From: Bacteroidetes bacterium GWF2_43_63
GTDB taxonomy: Bacteria > Bacteroidota > Bacteroidia > Bacteroidales > DTU049
Assembly: GCA_001769275.1 (NCBI GenBank)
Contig: MEOQ01000018.1
Span: 1-64,000, forward strand
DNA: 64,000 bases
Direction: 5' to 3'
Shown in pieces: positions 62,401-64,000 of the stretch (positions are counted from its first letter, which is position 1; every line of letters begins with the position of its first letter). The position numbers and the translations under genes were made by a program. The notes below the pieces were generated by a model that did no database searches, was not told the origin of the DNA, and saw nothing but the letters and a program-made list of their open reading frames with translations.

Positions 62401-63293
62401 TAAATGCTGAAGGTGGCACAACGCCTTACTATTTCAGATGGGACGACACGGATTATTTGATGCAGAACAACGGACATCGTGTTGAAAATGTAAGCAGTGG
62501 TCCTTATCAGATAATTGTGACCGACGCCCATGGATGTCAGTCAACTCAACCCATTTTTGTCAACCAGCCCGACAGCATCACCGCATCAGCGATCGAAGGC
62601 ATGACCAGCTGTTTCGAAGGAAGTGACGGAACCATCGACCTGAGTGTTTCAGGTGGAACTGCTCCTTATTTGTATAACTGGTCTTCGGGTGAAACCAGCG
62701 AAGATATCAGCGGTGCCGGATCAGGATACTACACTGTCACAGTTACTGATGATCATGCCTGCAGCAGGTCGATTACCTATCACATCGCTACGATGACAGA
62801 GATCATAGTTGGAGCTTCGGTTGTTCAGGTAAGCTGTTCGGACAACTCCGATGGCGAAATTTATTTGTCAGCAACGGGTGGAACAGGCGACTACACTTAT
62901 GTTTGGTCAACCGATGAAACCACGCAGCAAATTCTGGATCTTGAGCCAGGCAGCTACAGTGTTACCGTCACCGACAACAACGGGTGTCCGAAAATAATGG
63001 AATACACCCTGCCTGAAAGCGAGAATGCCTGCATTGACATACCTTCGAGCTTTACACCCAACAGTGATGGTAAAAATGACAACTGGGTGATCAATAACAT
63101 TGAGTTATATTCGGGACACCGTGTCCAGATTTTCAACCGCTGGGGCAATCTGCTTTATGAGCAGTCGCCATATACAACGCCCTGGGATGGAAAATTCAAC
63201 GAAAATCCGGTTCCGGCCGAAACCTACTACTACATCATTGACCTCAATAATGGTCAGGAAGCATTTACCGGAACAGTAACAATAATCCGCTAA
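59490..63293 (+). CDS. SprB-repeat protein with gliding-motility-associated C-terminus, 1267 aa
   Basis: A signal peptide ends SGFAQ. Residues 25-480 form a unique N-terminal region with a Cys-rich segment (YYPCGPWYCVVCDWCYDGDIC). Residues about 490-1180 are nine SprB repeats with the hallmark GGTxPYxYxWSxG (for example GGTSPYTYNWTGG, GGTPPYNYAWSSG, GGTAPYFFQWSSG) and GxYxVTVTDxNGC. The C-terminus (IPSSFTPNSDGKNDNWVINN, FNRWGNLLYEQ) is the type B gliding-associated domain used for T9SS export. SprB-type filaments move along the cell surface in gliding species, but the domain also occurs in non-gliders. The next gene has the same repeat. Confidence 0.93.
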   Translation: MKRKILLLLFSVILSASGFAQTNTVVHYVPFKTDTQSLWMPGDAGLVDLDIPFFDIGWNNNRTFGGITNVAGYPFGAQFTAGTWGKIGSGLRIEFGNERVDIDYIANVDLEMPADGSFEKGDEITINTSLNPFPDSCVITPEKYNVLFQIWMAVGFGFEISGRFCFFSCTNATILDIDMPVDTFDIVRIDPVGISLLDGQYFWAADDYFPFTWTDSREIIDLMITMPSNDNASSSMATDTLISRIPPFLYADVYFDIPNFIAALNIPYVSAFFANVENEWELGPITVGYSLMHTGFEIGLYHNQTLTFVPRVQTTMDFPGLIDYKILSPANTVLTSGTDSSITFTVGDKIRFRYPCNYDFMEIDPYYKMRNDFNNHTYDSIAFDFIFQMLEFHISMDDIEVIPRICIPIYYPCGPWYCVVCDWCYDGDICTPAVVFHGFNYSLGPLVDLRPNLYNVKYDWVNSHWEMQGFNDVDHPKFRIEPAKFVVTVAPVDVKCFGASTGSAAATVSHGKPPYRYEWSNGSVVNSSATSSTASNLPAGTHYVIVTDANGCVTFCSFVIDQPDSLLAVSGITTNISCNATATGAIDITTTGGTSPYTYNWTGGIATEDRTNLTAGTYTLTVTDNNLCTNVSSYTLTQPYVLVSTPSSVNVNCRGGSDGSAAVDVTGGTPPYNYAWSSGDTTPVIQNISAGAYSVTVTDFNGCQNVLNYNITQPAAALNLAITTQNAFCNGEATGSITIATSGGTAPYEYAWFRNGQTLNHYSADISNISADDYSVVVTDSKGCSVDTNLHISEPPSITYSLSTVDNLCFGETNGSVSLSVNGGTGTYTYNWSNGASTQNIGALPAGNYNVTITDNNGCTQFAQTVITQPGAPLTASITPTPVLCKGNATGSVILDTQGGTAPYFFQWSSGSTNQNPDGLIAGTYTVTITDNNGCVAYSGTVIEEPVNALAVTTTISDPLCYNSANGSITINAEGGTTPYYFRWDDTDYLMQNNGHRVENVSSGPYQIIVTDAHGCQSTQPIFVNQPDSITASAIEGMTSCFEGSDGTIDLSVSGGTAPYLYNWSSGETSEDISGAGSGYYTVTVTDDHACSRSITYHIATMTEIIVGASVVQVSCSDNSDGEIYLSATGGTGDYTYVWSTDETTQQILDLEPGSYSVTVTDNNGCPKIMEYTLPESENACIDIPSSFTPNSDGKNDNWVINNIELYSGHRVQIFNRWGNLLYEQSPYTTPWDGKFNENPVPAETYYYIIDLNNGQEAFTGTVTIIR

Positions 63294-63303
63294 CCTTTTT
63301 TTA

Positions 63304-64000
63304 ATGAAAATAATTGCAAGTGTTTTAGTTTTTTTGTGGATATCGGCGGTTTTCGCCGATAATGGGGATACACCAACAGGGGATGTGCCCGCACCTTGTT
63401 TTTCAGTTTCACTGACCGGGACACACAACAACTGTTATGGACAAAGCATGGGAACCGTTCACCTCACAATAATTGGCGGCACCGGACCCTATACTATTTC
63501 ATGGTCATCCGGCGAAACCGGGGTTTCTGACATTTCCGGAAAGCCCGCAGGATATTATGATGTGCAGGTGATTGATCAGGGAACAGGTTGTGTGGCTTTT
63601 GATATTTTTAATGTTACAGAACCGCCACAACTCAGCTCCAGCCTGACACAAGTCGATGTTAAATGCTACGGACAAAGCACCGGCAGTATCGACTTAAATG
63701 TTTCAGGCGGAACGCCTGGCTACATATATAACTGGGGGGGTGCAACCACACAGGACCGCAATAATATTGCAGCAGGTTTTTATTTGGTTACCATAACAGA
63801 CTCGAAAGGGTGTTCTAAAAAAGATAGCACCATTATCACGCAGCCCGCACAAGCACTTGATCGATCAACAACATTTGTCAATCCATTGTGTTTTGCTAAT
63901 GCAAACGGCTCCATCGATCTCACTGTTTGGGGCGGAACGACGCCATACGTTTATAACTGGAATAGCGGAACATGGGCATCGCAGGATCTTTCCGGAATTG
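63304..64000 (+). CDS. SprB-repeat protein, second copy (3' end outside window)
   Basis: An ATG 11 bases after the previous stop opens a frame that stays open to the window end (232 codons seen). It encodes a signal peptide (MKIIASVLVFLWISAVFA), then SprB repeats without the long N-terminal region of its neighbour: GGTGPYTISWSSG, GGTPGYIYNWGG and GGTTPYVYNWNSG. It is the tandem partner of the preceding gene and probably co-transcribed. The C-terminus is not visible. Confidence 0.9.
   Translation, partial: MKIIASVLVFLWISAVFADNGDTPTGDVPAPCFSVSLTGTHNNCYGQSMGTVHLTIIGGTGPYTISWSSGETGVSDISGKPAGYYDVQVIDQGTGCVAFDIFNVTEPPQLSSSLTQVDVKCYGQSTGSIDLNVSGGTPGYIYNWGGATTQDRNNIAAGFYLVTITDSKGCSKKDSTIITQPAQALDRSTTFVNPLCFANANGSIDLTVWGGTTPYVYNWNSGTWASQDLSGI

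Overview
The window comes from a member of the Bacteroidota, most likely an anaerobic, fermentative Bacteroidales-type organism. The evidence is: several very large secreted proteins with type IX secretion (T9SS) C-terminal sorting domains or gliding-associated C-termini; SprB repeats; many exported proteins with Gln right after the signal-peptidase site; the Bacteroidota -7 promoter box TAnnTTTG in front of many genes; and typical families such as DUF4292 lipoproteins and FKBP lipoproteins. A soluble NuoE/NuoF/NuoG-like redox module, a rubrerythrin and an NADP-type glutamate dehydrogenase fit an anaerobe. No phage, insertion sequence, CRISPR array or rRNA was seen.

Layout. 1-4534: the end of one T9SS cargo gene and a complete 1347-residue paralogue, nearly identical at their C-termini. 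4872-10486 (minus): an envelope operon dut, sugar nucleotidyltransferase, TPR lipoprotein, DUF4292 lipoprotein, EnvC-like activator, YjbR. 11027-14254 (minus): a 1075-residue multi-domain FAD/iron-sulfur dehydrogenase. 14418-16575 (plus): PstS-like lipoprotein and two FKBP isomerase lipoproteins, closed by a clear terminator. 17144-20148: flippase-like membrane protein, SGNH hydrolase, NlpC/P60 lipoprotein, with repeat-rich spacers. 20299-27514 (minus): surface and secreted proteins, among them a YadA-head-like repeat protein. 27666-30391: two-component system. 31575-38072 (minus): rubrerythrin and a three-subunit NADH/NADPH flavo-iron-sulfur complex. 38191-40840: gdhA divergent from a Crp-like regulator. 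41005-45108: GH3 and GH29 glycosidases. 45190-49601: lipoproteins, a glutaminyl-cyclase-like M28 enzyme, cysS and tRNA-Arg(CCG). 49769-64000: T9SS/adhesin block with a 2665-residue RCC1-containing giant and two SprB-repeat proteins.

Common threads. Export dominates: cargo with Gln at +1, a putative glutaminyl cyclase that would cap it, lipoprotein chaperones, and T9SS/gliding adhesins. The second theme is redox balance: the NuoEF/GltD-like complex, the fused dehydrogenase, glutamate dehydrogenase and rubrerythrin. The third is non-coding: the spacers hold several families of short dispersed repeats (GCGAAGC mini-hairpins, CAGTAGCCAGT-type, CTCTGCG-type, a 26-nt perfect repeat), a roughly 200-nt nested cruciform at 19203-19406, a hairpin cluster at 10616-10949 and a duplicated 33-nt leader in front of two start codons. 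All functional assignments are from reading motifs by eye; none was checked by database search.
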